From Dicaeum eximium (taxonomy: Eukaryota > Chordata > Aves > Passeriformes > Dicaeidae), in the NCBI GenBank assembly GCA_013396995.1, contig VWZP01010715.1:930001-994000 (forward strand): DNA of 64,000 nt. Reading direction: 5' to 3'. Made by a program: the position numbers and the translations under genes. The notes under the pieces were generated by a model. That model did no database searches and was not told the origin of the DNA. It was given only the letters and a program-made list of their open reading frames with translations. Shown here piece after piece: positions 10,301 to 24,800 of the stretch (positions are counted from its first letter, which is position 1; every line of letters begins with the position of its first letter).

Positions 10301-13300
10301 CTTTTGGAGTCCCTATTCTTTTGGCTATCTGCAGGAGGAAAATATTTTCCTAAGATACAGGTTATAATATATTCCTGTTTTTCCAGATTTTTTTTTCCTC
10401 TTTGTATTTATCCTTAATTTTTTTTCTGAAGACTTCTAAAATTATCCTTTACTAGTCAGCTGTGTCTAAAGAGAAAATCAAAGCTTTTGCCTTTCTGTAC
10501 AAACAAAGAAGCAAGTCAATGCTTTCTATTCTCCATTGGAGCAATGTAACCTGTGAGTTTAAGTGATACAATACCTCACATAGAAACATTTCTTGTGGAA
10601 CCCATCTATCAAATTCATTCCTCTAGTTGGGATTAGTTAGGTTAGATCTGATACGTGGGATGTTACAGATCAGGAGGTTTGGGGAGACATGCTTCTCTTG
10701 GGTTCATCCTTTCTTCCTCTCTGGTACAATGTCTTTTACTGGTTAGATACAGTTTTCTATGCTGCAGTATGATGCTTCAGCAAAAGATTTTTAAGGGAAG
10801 ATAATTTAAAGTCTGCAGAATATGTGGGGTCCTGATATTTTGTTTATCACTACCACTTTTGGCCTAAATATGGTAACAGAAACAGGGTGTTTTCAAAATC
10901 ACAGTATATCTATGTGCAACTGAGCAGAACCTTCTGATACATTTCAGACTTCAAAAATTATTTTGAGGAGTTTTCTTTAACTGTAGAGTTCTAAATGACT
11001 TTATCTGCTTGCTTCCGAAGTCCCCGTGTGGCATGGATCATCTACTGTGTCTGCAGCCTGGGAACCTCTCTGCCTCAGAAGGTATAAGCTCATGAGAGAT
11101 ACTTGGGCTGCTTTAAAGTAGCTGCCTCATCTTTATGACACAATACAGCTCTCTGCAGAGGGTCCCAGGAGCAATATGGTTATGTTAGTGCAGTGGTGTG
11201 CAGCATGAATTTTCTTACAACAGCTAAGTAACTGGGAAGAAGTTTTTAGGCTGTTCTCTTGACATAACTATATTTCCATCTGTGAGTTAAACTCTTTCCA
11301 AGCATGGTGCTTCACAGATCCTGTCTGAAATCCAGCTGTAGTCAATGTCTTCTGTTGGCAAATTGATGAGGTCCTTCAGCTGAGAAATCTGGAGCTCTTG
11401 TTAGGTGTTAACCATAGTTGTGTCCTACATGTAATCTGTGTGGGAGCCTCATCAATGCCTTGATCCAGTCTACTGACCCTGAATTAGAACAACATCACTG
11501 ACAGAAGTTCTCAGGCAGCAGATGGCTCTCAGGTGTGCAGTTGCCAGGAGCACTAGGGTACTGTGAAGATAATGGTGTGTGCCCTTGATCACCAGTGATT
11601 TGCACATGCCAGCAAGAGTGAGGTTCATAAAAGTTATGCCACAAGATCTCCATGCCAGAGTGGGATCAGTGTCCTTTGGCTTTTTTCATGAAAAAGTGAG
11701 CTCTGTTTTTGACAGTCCTTCTCCATTGCTGTTTGCAAGAAAGGATCTTCTGAAATGTTTGGAGGAGAGTTCATGTTAGTATAGAATGGCAAGAGCACTT
11801 GATTTCTGAGAAACAGCACTTGTAAAATGCGTGATCTGGATGAAACATGGACTTTGAGGGAAGCGCGACATTTATAGGAATTAAATGAAAAAAGCAGGCA
11901 GGTAAAGTGGCTTAGCAAACTAATGCTTTTATCCATTAGACACTTCAGGCAATGTGATGCTGCCAGTTTTTCACAGGATGAAAAAGAAGAAAATCTTAAG
12001 TCCTTAAAAAGGAGTGAGCCCACCATACAAATTTTAAGTAGTAGAAAACATACATTCAAATAAATCAGAAAAGCTATTTCAAAAGCTTCTCTTATTGGAG
12101 GAAAATAAAGCAATGATTAGCCCTACAGTGATTGTAAGCCCACTGTGTATAAGAAAAGTTACTACTTTTTACTTTCCATCTTCATATGCTGTATAGGCAC
12201 AAAGGATGCCATGCTATAATATGTGACTTTGTTGATAAACAATAGTGAATGCATTAGACACACCCAGGTTTTCAATCTTCAGTTGAGCTTTTGACATTTG
12301 TACTCCCTTCGATTTGTTCAGTCTGGTGTTAACAAACACAGTTGGGATGACAACATACTGTAGGCAAATCATAGGCTTCAGATCACATGCAAAGGTTTCA
12401 TTTGCAAATAAGCACATAAAGTTTCCAGTGAATAAAGTTCTGCATCACTGAGCTTCCCTCCAGGAAGCTGGCAAGGCACAGACAGGGATATGGGAACAAA
12501 GCCTCATTTGAAAACACTTGTGTCTGTTGCTATTTACAGTAGAGTAAAATAACCATAATGGGTTTAAGAATAGACCACACCTAGGTACTGCATAGTATAT
12601 TTGTACAGGAATAAAAATCTGCATGCCCTAAGACAGAACTCTGGGTTTTATCTGAAAATTCACCCAAAAACAAGTGAAAAAGTTACGAGATTTTCTGTAT
12701 GGTTTGGTTTGGACTATCTGTAGTTCAATGCTCCTCTTACACCAGATGTATAATGGATGCATTTTTGGGGGCCAAATGCCTTTTGGAAATCTGCAGACTA
12801 TCTAGCATTTTCTACACAGATTGGATTCTTGTGCTGATGGCTTGCCAGAAGTAATTTAAGATTTGGGATGATGCTATCTTCAGCCCTGGTACAGATTAAT
12901 GGATCTTAATTTGATTTTGTTCCCCACCCTAGGAGGTATTTATTGAGCCGGGCTCTAAATGCACACATTCCTTTCACAAAGCTATTTCACAGTCCAGTAA
13001 CTTGAACTCCTCTTTCCATGACTTCTGACCAACTCCAGGCAATGATCAGAATAAGAATGATTGCTCATTAAGACTTCATATTGTTGCTCCAGAGCAATGC
13101 TTCAGTATCACAGGAGGAAAGATGTTAATCCATTTTTTTCTCAGATATTTTCAGTAGTGAGATAACTACAGGACAAGGGCAAAACATTCTAAGGAAGAAG
13201 AAAAATCTGATTTGAAGGAGAATGTTTTCAGAACTCCACTTCTGGAACAAATTTCAGTTCTGAGTTGGTGTCAGGTTTTGCAGAAAAATCCACATCTTAC

Positions 13301-16300
13301 TAGGCTGCTTCTAATTACTGGATAGAAATATAACCACTACCATTTTGGCCACTATCCACTTTTTTCTTTCATGTAACACACAATTACTGAATTGTAGCAA
13401 TGAATATTTAAGGGCGTAGGTGTGGCACTCAGATCAGATTTGTAGTTACAGAGATATTTGACTAGGTTTGCAAACCTGATTTGGGATACTATGCAAATTA
13501 ATCAGAATTCAGAGTCATGGAAATTATGCTAAAGACCTCATGCAAACAACATTTTCTAGGAAACTTGCAGTATTTTCTAGGTTAAGTCTATGATAGAAAT
13601 ACCAGCATTTTCTTTTCTTTTTTTCTTTTAGGCTTATATTTCTTCCTCCATTCCCAGCTGGATATGCTCATATTAAAAGAATAGGGTGAATCTCCGCTGT
13701 GACTCTCATTGTAGTAGATAAGTCATGGTGTTTGGAATTTGTTTTTACCTGGAGGAACAATAACTCATAACACTATGAGTGTGCTGAAAAATGCCTCAAC
13801 AGGCTTTTTCCCACAGTATCTGTTCCAGATACTGACTTCCTCTTCCTTCCTCTCCCTATGGCTGCTGTTATACCTCTTGTAAGCAGGGTGGATCTCACCT
13901 GTTCCAGCAAGTCAGCAGCCTTCAACATCTCCCTAACAGGCTGCAACTATTACAAATATGCAGTCAAATATTCCCGTGGTTTTCTACCTACCAGACAAAG
14001 ACTGGGCCTCACTGGAGGCACAAATTAGGGCAGAATTCTGGGTGGGTTTTTAAAATTTTATTAAGGCCTAACTCAGCAGTAGATAGAATAATACAAATTC
14101 AGAATGACTACTTTTTTCAGGTGAATCTACTAGATGTTCTTTATTTGGGTACAAGCCGCACATCAGTGGAGTTTATTCCATGCCTCAGGTTCTGTGGAAC
14201 AGCAGCACTTGGCTTTCTGGTACAGACTGAAGTGCCATCATAAAAAGGAAATGTCAACTCCCCAAACATCCATAGCTTGCAAGACTGGCCCTTCCTAAAC
14301 CCAGGTTGACAGTGCAGCCCATCCAGATGCCCAGGGCTCTGTGACAACCCCTGTGAAGTCACAGTATCTTTCAGGACTGAGATATGGGTATGTCCCATCC
14401 TTCTACATGCCTCAGTTTTCTGTAGATATTTGGGATCATGGTCAGGAAGAAAACTCTAGTGAGTTCCACTGGGTTCCCCAGCCCATTCTTTGCAGGGAAC
14501 CAAGTAGCAGTTTAGCTGCAAACAGAAAATTCACAGCAACCCACAACATTAAATGCTAAGGACCACCAGCTAAACCATAAGATTCTTTTCTTTTCTAAAA
14601 AGAATCCTCTCTAGGACACCATTTTACCACCTTAATGTCATATTATTGACATAACAGTTCTTGCTTCTAAAGGTTTGAACTGGATACAGGTATTATATAG
14701 GGAATAAAACACATTTTAGTTATTCACAAATTATTAACTTAAAATTATAAGGGTAATTTTAAAAATGTATTTTTAAAAATTCTTCCAGAATTCATAGTTT
14801 GATCAAATCTACTAGGTATGGGAGCTTGGCTAACCCTATTCAGAAGTCAATGGACATTTTTGTTATCATTTCCAATTGAAGGCCTGCTGCAGGAGGCTCA
14901 AATAAATTCAAATAGGTTTGGAATATACATTTCCTGGTTGTATCTTTAATACTTGTACACTTTTTTTTTCTTATATTGTCCACTTGAAATATAAGAGCTA
15001 TGAAATATTATACATTTTTGACCAGATTGATAATAAATTGCACCCTTTTGCATTTTACATAGGAAAATATATAAAATCAGTGAGAAATATTAACTCTACT
15101 CAGTGACACCTCCCAATAACCTGCTCTTACCAGGATCATAGTCACCCAATGTGATTGCTGCTTTCATTGTTTTGTAGACAATTCCACAGGGAATTTCTTT
15201 CAGAACTAAGGAGAATCTACAAGAGCAAGAGTGGACTGTTAAGGTCAGGCATGTTCATATGAACCCAGCACAATTCAAGTGCTCTTTAGATGACTGGAGG
15301 TTCATGATGACCTTCTGTGTAAGGATCAGACTATTGATGTCTGCAAAGTGTTGCTTGGTTTATTCTAGGTCTCAAAATAGCCCATGTAAAAGAGGAGTCC
15401 AATGTCTGTAGGAAGCTCATCTCTATAATAATACATGTCAACAAGAAAGCACATGTGTATGCACACAGAGACAAGGGGGTTTAATTTCAGCTTGTCTGGG
15501 ATATTTTCATACTCTGTAATAAAAGTTGAAGTTTCAAAATACTTCCGTGCTTTTTTGTTCTAATGGCAGATGGTTTGAGAGGAGCAGTCTATAAATGAAT
15601 TGGTGCTGACCAACACTGGGCACCATTTATTTACTTTCTGTTTATAAACCTTGATGTTTGTTTTCCATGCATTCTGCTTCATGAAGATGGTCACTAAGTA
15701 CAAGAGTTCCTTTAAATCAGCAGTGACTGTGGTTTGGCTCTTCTTAACAATGTAAGTTTATAGCTTGGTTAAAGACATTCCAGACTCCACTGCCTAGTTT
15801 TCTTCTCCTTATTTTTTTTCTTTTGTGTCTGTGTGTATCTTTATATAGCTGATGTTGATTTTGAGTATCTGTCTTCAAAAACAGCACACAACAAAAGAAA
15901 ACAAAGAAGAAAAGTCAGGGTTTGTGTGGATTCCTAAATTCAGCATACAAAAATGAGCAAAAATATATCACACTATAAAGGAGGATTCTGCAATCATTTG
16001 GTATGATGCTCACCTTCTGGTCTCCATATGATAAATTGCAACAACTAAGTCTACAAAATAAAGCAGAGGAGCATGGCATTCCTGGATATACATTCAGCCC
16101 TTCAAATTTCAGTTCTGGCCTCTCTTGCTGATAGCCCAGTCTGACCTCTAAATCAACCTTCCTCCATCTGTCTGAAATCACCCCTAAATTGTCTTTGTCA
16201 GAATAATATGTGACCTAACAGGGCAGCAATGCTCTGTGGGGTGCCTGTACATGTTCTAGAACAATTCTTAACAGCAGCAAGATAAGCTGAAATTTCCTAG

Positions 16301-19300
16301 CCGTTGTTTAGTTCTTTGTTGATGAAGAGCAGAAAATGTACATGCTGATGGAAGTCAACCTAACCACTGTCTAGGAAGGCAGGCACTCAGAAATGTTCAG
16401 TGGAGCAGTCAATAGTATTTATGAAGATTAAGACGTATTTTTATAACCACTTTTGCTACTTCTGCTTTTTTTAGAAGACAAATACAGTGATTTTTATGAG
16501 TATCACAGATGAATGGAAGTGAACTCAAGCTCTGAGAATTGGGTCATTATCAGATTTATCAGTGTCCCACTTGCAGCTGCTGCTAGGGATATACCTGATT
16601 TCCAGGGTGGAAAACATGCCATGTGGCTGCCTTAGGAAAGGAGAAGTGTTCAAAGTAGCAGTGCTCAGATTCTCCAAATCCAGATGAGATGTCATTCAGC
16701 ACAGTGAAGTCAGCAAGTTAGAGGGTTCCAGCTTGGAGAGGGTTTTCAGGCCAGAAAACTATTTTTGCCCCAACTTGCCATTCTAGTTCGACCTCATTGA
16801 ATGTGAACCTCTGTACTTTCCACGGAGTACATGCTCTGCTTCTCAGGAGGCAGACATGAGGAAACAAGATGAACACATTTTGTCTTCCACTCAATTTTCC
16901 TATTCAACTTAACTGAAGTGAAGAAAAATTATCTTGGTTTTAAATAACCCTCTCTCTGTGGAAAGGGCTATTGGGTGATTATTTCATGGACTGCTGTACA
17001 TCAAATTTACCTTCTCCACTCTGAGTGTTTATGAGAAGATGGCTTTGAGTTCAAACCAGACTTACTGCTCCACACACTTAAAATGCAGTTAGTTGCTGTA
17101 TATTTATCCAGTAGCAAATGCAAGGGCTTGTGTTAGTCTTTGGCTTTTTTGATTCTTGTCTCGACTGCCATTTTTTACTAATGACTCCTGCAACAAAGCA
17201 ACCACTGATACTGGGCAGCAAAACATTGCAACCACAGTTGTCTAATTTGAATACCTCTGCAAACATACAGACATACAAGCAAGTAAACAAGGTAACAAGA
17301 GTATCAGCTGACTTACAGTCACTGTTTACATGTACACTCAGCCTCTGGCAAACACAAGGTAGCACAAGTTATGCCAGCTCATTTCTTTGAGTACTGTAAG
17401 TGAAGTCCCAAGATCTGTCTCATCCTCTCAGAAGAAAACCTTGTGAGTGCCATCTGAACATCCTAAAGTGCACCTTGTTCAGCTGTTGTTATTAAGAAGT
17501 ACTAACTGCTAGCTAAAATACCAGGTTTTAGTTGCATAGCATTTTGTGGCATTCCTAATGCTGACTCAAGTAGATGTTGTTGTTATGTCTGTGGTCAATT
17601 GGTTAGTTAAAAGTGGGAACCATAAAATTCAGGACACTAACACAGCTGCTTACACTTAGCCTACAGTGAAGTGAGTGTCTTAATCCTCCAGCTACAAAGA
17701 TGTCTCTAAGCCTGAGGTGCAGGGAAATGCCTCTCTCCACTTAATAGTCATGCATTTGTAATTTTTTGTATTTTTTTTCCTTGAGTTAGGAATGAAAGGC
17801 AGCCCTTTATCACCATACTTCTTCAGACAAAGGAGAAGTTCACTCAGCTTATGTCAACATTTGCAACTCGTGCAGTGAGTGGATCTGTATGGGGAAAAGC
17901 TGTAGCTGAAGCCATCACAACTATGTTAAACATGTTTCAGGGGTTTACTTTGGCTTCTCTGTTGCCTGGCCCTGGCTGCTAAATGCCCATTAGGGGCAGC
18001 AATGTGATAGGTATGCTCCTGAGGCTCTATGTACAATTTAGTTTCATCTGAAAGAATCCATATAATTTTCATTAGGAGAGTTTCACAATGTGAGCAAAAA
18101 TATAGTGCAGGTGATTAAGAGGTTCATTTTAAGTGCACAGCCCTGACCTCAAATACAAAGCTAAGACAGGTAACCCTAGCACCTCAGTGATCAGACAGCT
18201 GGGTTTGGAGGCTCATACTGAGTTTTAGTTAAACTTTGAGAAAAACCACGCCACCAAGAATCCATTTTCTAGCTGGTTAATTCACTGTGATCCAATACAC
18301 TGGTGGATATTTTCCAGTTTCTTTCCAGTTCTTCAGAATTTCTTTTCCTCAAGTGGTTCTATGTAACTGGCATTTGGTTAACAAATGGGCCTTTGATCCC
18401 CAGGAATATTTGTTTCCTTTTTGATAAAAACAGGACATGCTACTCTGTAGTTCAGCTGAGGCCCTAGAGTGCCCTTGTTGATGACCATGCCTTGGAACTG
18501 TATATACATTTTTACATGGAGAACTTTTCCTTTTCATGATTCCTCAGATTTCATTGCACAGGGCTGTGCCAGAGATTGCTACCTTGTGCACATTCCCCAA
18601 GTTAGAACAAAATTACTGTTTACAGTTGCATGGAGTATTTCATAAACCAGCCAGTGTATTTGTGAACACTGACTTTTCTGTCTCCAGCGGGTTTCAGAGG
18701 AACAGGGATAGCACTGTTTCTGAGCTGTGTTACAAAGAGCAGAGCACCTCTGCAAGGACTCTTGGACCAGGCTATTGCCTGCTGTCATGGTGGAACACTT
18801 CTGTGCTCACACAATTATCAGTGGAAGGTCAAAGGCACTTTGGCAGCTACAGGATTTGTGCTTTAGCTCCTAAAAGGATGAACTACAAATTGCAACCCCC
18901 TACAAACTAAAATTCTCATCATTTGACCTCTTTCTCTCCTCCTTTGTTTCTTCCCCATCTTTTATGTGTCTTACAGGAGGAGATGGACAGGAGCAAAGTC
19001 TGGGAAAGCTCTTGGCTGGCTAGAAATTAGTCACCAGATTCACTTGTATCATTACCTAGAAGAAAGGCTAGCCAAACCAGAAAGCAACAAATGTAACCTG
19101 GAAGTTCTTTATGTAAACTATGGAGGTTTTTTAGTTTGTTTGTTTTTCTCCCTTGAAAGCTTGCCACTTTCAAACATCTCCAAACATAAGATTTCTGTAA
19201 ACAAAATACAGTATTTTTTCCAACATTTTTTACTACAGGTTTTACCAGCTCTGAGCTTCTCATTTATTTTAAAAGTCACCAACCATATTGTATTTTGGTT

Positions 19301-21790
19301 TTTCTTTGGACCTTTTTAGGGAAAGAATAAAAAGAAAGATGATAACAAAGAATAACAGATTTAGTGAAATGTTTAATAGTGCAGTATCTGCAAATATTTT
19401 TCTTTGAAACTTGCAATGTATTTTTCCACTCTACTAATAAATTAGTATTCTAGCAAGCTGATAAGATTAAGTGTGAAACCATCTATGTAACAATATTTAT
19501 GACTCTATTTAAGAAGATTTATTTTGTTTTTATTGTTGTGAAACCTCAGGAAATTAGGAAATTAGTTGCAAGGCCTGTCCCTGTGAATGAATGATCATGT
19601 GCACAAAGATTGAAACACCTTGTTTGGTGGCATATGGCTAAATGAAATTTTAACTGAAACATTGAATTATCTAAGATGCAGGTCTTGGTTTCCTAAAGGG
19701 CTGACTTGAGTGGAGTTCTTCACTCATATGAGTATGAGAGTTGAATATATATATACACATAGTTAAAAGAGGAGTTCTCAGCAATTTAGCACTCATCATA
19801 TTGTTTTGCAGACTAACACTGGATATGCTAGACATAAACATATGTTGAAAAACGTCAGTATGCAGGCCAAAGTTAAAATATGCGGCTCTTAATTTCTTGA
19901 CAAAACTCTGCAGTGTAAAGAAAGGAAAGTCAGGCTCCCAACATGATCCTGATATTCTGTGAATAAGAACATGTTAATTTATGGATAGGGTAAAAAAAAT
20001 GTACTCTTTGTGGATGAATCTGTGGTAGTATGACACATGAAGGAACATGTTCAAAATTTCCCCACAGGTCAGCTATCAAGTGTTTTAATAGTGATTTCTA
20101 GGAAAATTAAGTATAAGGCTCAGCTTCAATTCTGAGGCCTGCCCACTACCAAAGGAAGGGGGTATATGACATCTGGTCTAAAATCTTCTCAGGTTTTTTG
20201 TTGAGATACATAATTTTTCATGCTGAGAAGATGTAAATCAATCTTTTCCAAGTACTGACTCCATTCTGTCCCCTCATTTTCACTGGCATGAACAAGGCTG
20301 TGCACAGAGTGTCTGTGATACACTGCTGCCTGTGATGTTAGAGGTTGGCACACTCTGCATTGCACTGTGATGTCTCAAGAAGGTGTGTGCTTTTAAGTAT
20401 TATGAAAGGAGTAATTATTTTACTCACAATATTATTAACACATGAAATCTGAGATAAGTTATCATGAAGACTAGTATTTCCCCAACAAAGTTTCAACATC
20501 TATTCAGAAAAAAATAATTAAACATATCATAAGAAGAAACAGAAAAATAGTGGCTGAAGTGGAACTGTAACAGACAGTACTTATCTAGATGTTTTGGGGT
20601 GCAGCTTAAACTAGTGGAATCAGGAAGGAATTTTCTCCCTGTGCACAGAACCATTTTACTGACACATTCAGGGAACACATCTTTCCTTGGAGCATCTGGG
20701 ATTTAATATTAGGAGGATACAGAACAAGAGAGAGAGCACCCAGGCACAACATGTGGTGGCTGGTAGTTGTGGTTTTCCATCAGATGTCCCTACATTGTTG
20801 TAATATAACTGGCTAGGTCCTGTTACAATTCATAATCTATGAATGCCTTACAAAGAAATATGGAAGCATGAGTGGCTTTCCACTGGGAAGAACTTGAAAT
20901 ACAAATGGGTTAGAAACATCTCTGTTCTCTTCCCTCCTGCATTTGGCCAGACACAGTGACAAATCTTTCCACCTCTGACAGGTTTCATTGCAATAAGTGC
21001 CAATAATAATTATGCTAAGTTTGGCTGAATGCAAATCCAGTCTGAATTCCCTCAGCTCTTCAGATTTTGACAACAGTATCAGTTCATAACAGACCACCTG
21101 TTTGTTTTATAGTGCCTGCCAAAACATGTAAGTGTTAATGAGGAAAGGAGATGCAGCTTTTAATGTGTGTATATTTATATAATATGCATAAATTCATACA
21201 CAGCTAATGTACACATTTCTTTCCACTGAAGCAGAGAGAAGTTAAACAGCTTGATTACAAGGTGACGCTGTTTTGTTTTTCTCCTTTAGTCACCTTAATG
21301 AGTTTATTTAGCATCAGGGTTCAATGTGAAGAGGGAAAAGTGTTATCAATCCTTTCAAGCAAAAATTGTAAAGAACTTCAGTATCTGTCCTGATTTCAAA
21401 CTCACAACTGTAGAGTTGTAGATGTAGACTGTAGATATCATGGAATGACCCACAGACTGTATATCCTGAAGTCAGTGGAGCTGTGCTATTTACATCAGCT
21501 GTGTTATTTTCACTTCACAGCAATTACATGAAAACAAGCATGCACATGGCATCTTCATGAAAATAACAGCAGAGAACAGGGTCCTTTTCTCTCAAAACCT
21601 TACAAAAACTACTAAATATTTCAGACTATCCAAATATCACACAATGGCCTGCCCTGAATGAGCCACATGTCTTCCAACTTGTTTTCTCTATCTTTCCCAT
21701 CTGGCACTGTTTCTGATGAGATTCTATCCATATATTTTTCAAACCTGACTTAGAAGACAGGCAGAGAGTGAAGACCAAAATTTGCAAGAG
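7311..21790. other. Non-coding unique sequence
   Basis: No gene, RNA or repeat family is recognised over this long stretch. The largest ORFs are 159 codons (minus, 11634-12113), 124 codons (plus, 18536-18910) and 117 codons (plus, 18966-19319). None has a domain, and each is low-complexity or overlaps another frame. Slightly GC-richer patches lie at about 11030-11170, 14150-14560 and 18540-18900 and could be decayed repeats. A 7-bp-stem hairpin, CTGACAG with CTGTCAG, is at about 9904-9923. ATGCAAAT octamers are at 13491-13498 and about 21030. Confidence 0.5.
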
Positions 21791-21842
21791 CTTTTGTCTC
21801 AACACAAGGTACCAACCTTTTGTGCCAACACAAGGTACCAAA
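21791..21842 (+). repeat. Tandem duplication, two 26-bp copies
   Basis: A 26-base unit at 21791-21816 is repeated at 21817-21842 with three differences. The shared core CAACACAAGGTACCAA is exact in both, at 21800-21815 and 21826-21841. The near identity suggests a fairly recent slippage event. Confidence 0.85.
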
Positions 21843-24800
21843 CCTCTGGATTTTCAGAAGTTCTGAGCAACTCTCTTTCTCATCTGAATTTTCATGAGAA
21901 TTTGAAATTATGAAGACTATTGACTGGAAGAAGTAGATTGAAAACAAGGGAAGATATTACAAAGAAAAACAAGGCAAGTGAATAACAGGGGAAGGAAGGT
22001 AACTTATTCCAGCTCACTACTTCCATTTGAAGACAACCCTTACACTGTTTAGAAATATCTTTTTAGAGTATAACAGTAAACACCAAAATTTTAAATTCTG
22101 AAAATTGTGAATTTCAACTCTGGAAATTAGTGCCTGGTTTTGAAATTTGTGTTAAAATTGATGTGTCAAGGGGCATCTGTAAGTGTCAGGTAACACCTAG
22201 AATCAAATTCACAGAACAATGCTTTCTCTTCTGCAATAGTATTCCAGCTATTGCATTCTGAAAAATGTCTGTGATTTAATGGATGTGTGTTTTAATCAGA
22301 TTTGGAAGAAACATCTGAGACATATAGAAAGTGGCAAAAATTCTGAAAATAATTGTCCAGGTTATCAAAAGGCAGAAAGAAAACATCTGATCACCTCAAC
22401 CTCCAATGAGTATTCACATTTGCTCCATAAATTTTCCTATAGTGTAAAGTTATTTTTACACCTTTCTTGAGAATTTGATTGTGTGTCATGAAGCTTCCAT
22501 CATGTTATTATTTCTACCCAGAAATTTGAAAATCTGGTATAAGCAGAGCTATGCATAGCCTTGTGCTGTTAGCATTTACCAGTGTTCAGACCCTACAGCA
22601 TAATTATTTCATGCATTAATGGGATGTACACCTTTAAAGCATGTGCTGTAAATATAATGTAAAAGGACGTGAGACTTACGACCTTTGATAATTTTCAGAT
22701 GTTTTCTCCCTTTGCTGAAATTTACTTATTTTCTTGCCAGCCTTTATGCATTCTTTTCAATAATAAAATAAAATTAATTAATAAAATTAAAATGCACGTG
22801 AAAAATAAACTGGATTTAAAAGCTAATTTTAGCAGTTTTTTGTAGTAAATTAGCTTCTTTTGCTACAGAATTTAGTCCAAAAAGATTTATTAAGAAGTAG
22901 CTTCTCTGCAGCAGTTATTTCTCAATAACTCCATAAATTTGCAGAAAAGCCTAAAGACAGCCAGAGTACCTCTGTATCTAAAACAATACAGAGAGGGCCA
23001 GAAGCAAATGATGCTGAACGTTTACACTGCTGAGAATGGTAGGACAACCCTGAGTGCCTCCATTCTGTCCTGCAGTATGCAATGCAGACACATTCCCAAC
23101 ATGACCTTGGACTAATCTTTCATTGTATGTCAATGTCTCATCTTTAGAAACAGAGCTATTGTGTTGATAGAGTTCATTAGTGAATGTGAGATGGTCAGAT
23201 GGAATTGTGATGAGGTAACAGAACATGGATTGTGCCTATGTGTAATCATTCGCTCATGCAAAAACAGGAATTGGGAATGATTTCATCCACATCAGAACAG
23301 CCAGAGAGAGAACCAGAACAAGCTATTTTTTACAGAGAAACTGCACTCTGACAGAGGTCAAATTTTGTAAAGCTGCATGGATTAATGCAATACTCCTGAC
23401 TCTATTTGGAGTAAATTCAAAGGTACCACCAGCCTCCAGTCCCAGGGTTAAATGGATGGAAAATGGACTAAACTGGTAATGGATCATGAGATCTCCTCTC
23501 CTACCTCATACTGTAAAGGATAAGCAGTCCTCTGTAATGACTAAGAGTTGTGAAAGAAAGACTAGATTAAAAATGTGTGTCAAAACAGAGACTAAGTTAG
23601 AAGTTCTATGGACAAACCCAGTCTTGTTTGTAATACAACAGGCAAAGAAAATATTAAAGTCCAAGGTCTGTGTTGCTTTGTGTTGCTGGTAAGTTAGAAA
23701 AGAGAACCAAAATCTAATGCTAATCATGTTAGTAAAAGTAAAGTGCTACTTTTTATTCCTTAAAAAAAAAATTATGTTTGATTCTACAAAACTGAAGCAA
23801 AATGCTAAAATATGGCGACAGAAACCAGACTACAGTAGAAAATGTATTTCAGGAGCCGTTTTTTACCCTTGGAATATCATGACTATTAAGGAAAGAGAAT
23901 GAATTTCTGCAGAGTATATGTGCCTTGTCAGACATTATATAGTGAGATGTTTTGAAGAAATGTTTGTTTAATGCCCTAAACTATAACAATTCTGGCTGGA
24001 ACTCAGGGTGAATGTCATCGGATACAAATAGTAATGCTCTTCTTTTCTGGAAGAAAAGTGATAGTCTACAAGTTTTAGATTTATAATTACCATGAATCTC
24101 TAAAATACATCTTTGGCTTTTAAGACAAAGTTTTCAGATATTTGAGGTGCACTGATACACTATCTTCCACATCAATGTACTAAGTGCATGTAGTGGTTTT
24201 GAAAAGATTAACACATTTGTGTGCAAAACACTCAGACTGATGGGTTTTTTATGGTAAGTGGAGAAGTTTCCTGGAGGTTTAGTTACTGGTGGAGTAGCAC
24301 TTTATCATGTTCATGGAAGCACCTGGTAACACAATCTGTGTCAGGTTTCACATTGCACTGCGTTAGTTACTAAGCTGTGTCTGTTCCATTATTTTTTCCT
24401 ATCAAGTATCAACTGTATTTTTGGTATCCAGGTCCATGGCTTCATAAAAATTTTGTTGATGGGTATTTATAAACATGAGTTGACTGAAATGTCTGAAAAG
24501 TGAATATCATGAAAATATTGAGAAAAAATGTTGTGAAATTTTAATAGGGAAGGGGTAAATAAAAAAGCAAACAACTTGGAAATTGATAACCTACCATATC
24601 CTGTTAAGAAAAACCTCTGAATGTTACTTCTAGCTTGTTGAAGATACATACACACACATATATATAAATATATGTTATCCTCAAAAACACAATAATGGGT
24701 TTCAAAATGTCACATTCTGTACACTCTGTGTTCTGTACATTACAGCAATACTGTTAACAGCACTCAAGGAATCTCATTGGAAATTTATTGGACAAATTCC

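Noticed and set aside
11634..12113. 159-codon minus-strand ORF
   Set aside because: Leu/Ser/Phe-rich product with no domain. It overlaps a plus-strand ORF and has no supporting splice or promoter pattern, so it fits a chance frame.
18536..19319. Two adjacent plus-strand ORFs of 124 and 117 codons
   Set aside because: They lie in slightly GC-richer unique sequence, show no domain or conserved motif, and overlap minus-strand ORFs. No exon structure joins them.
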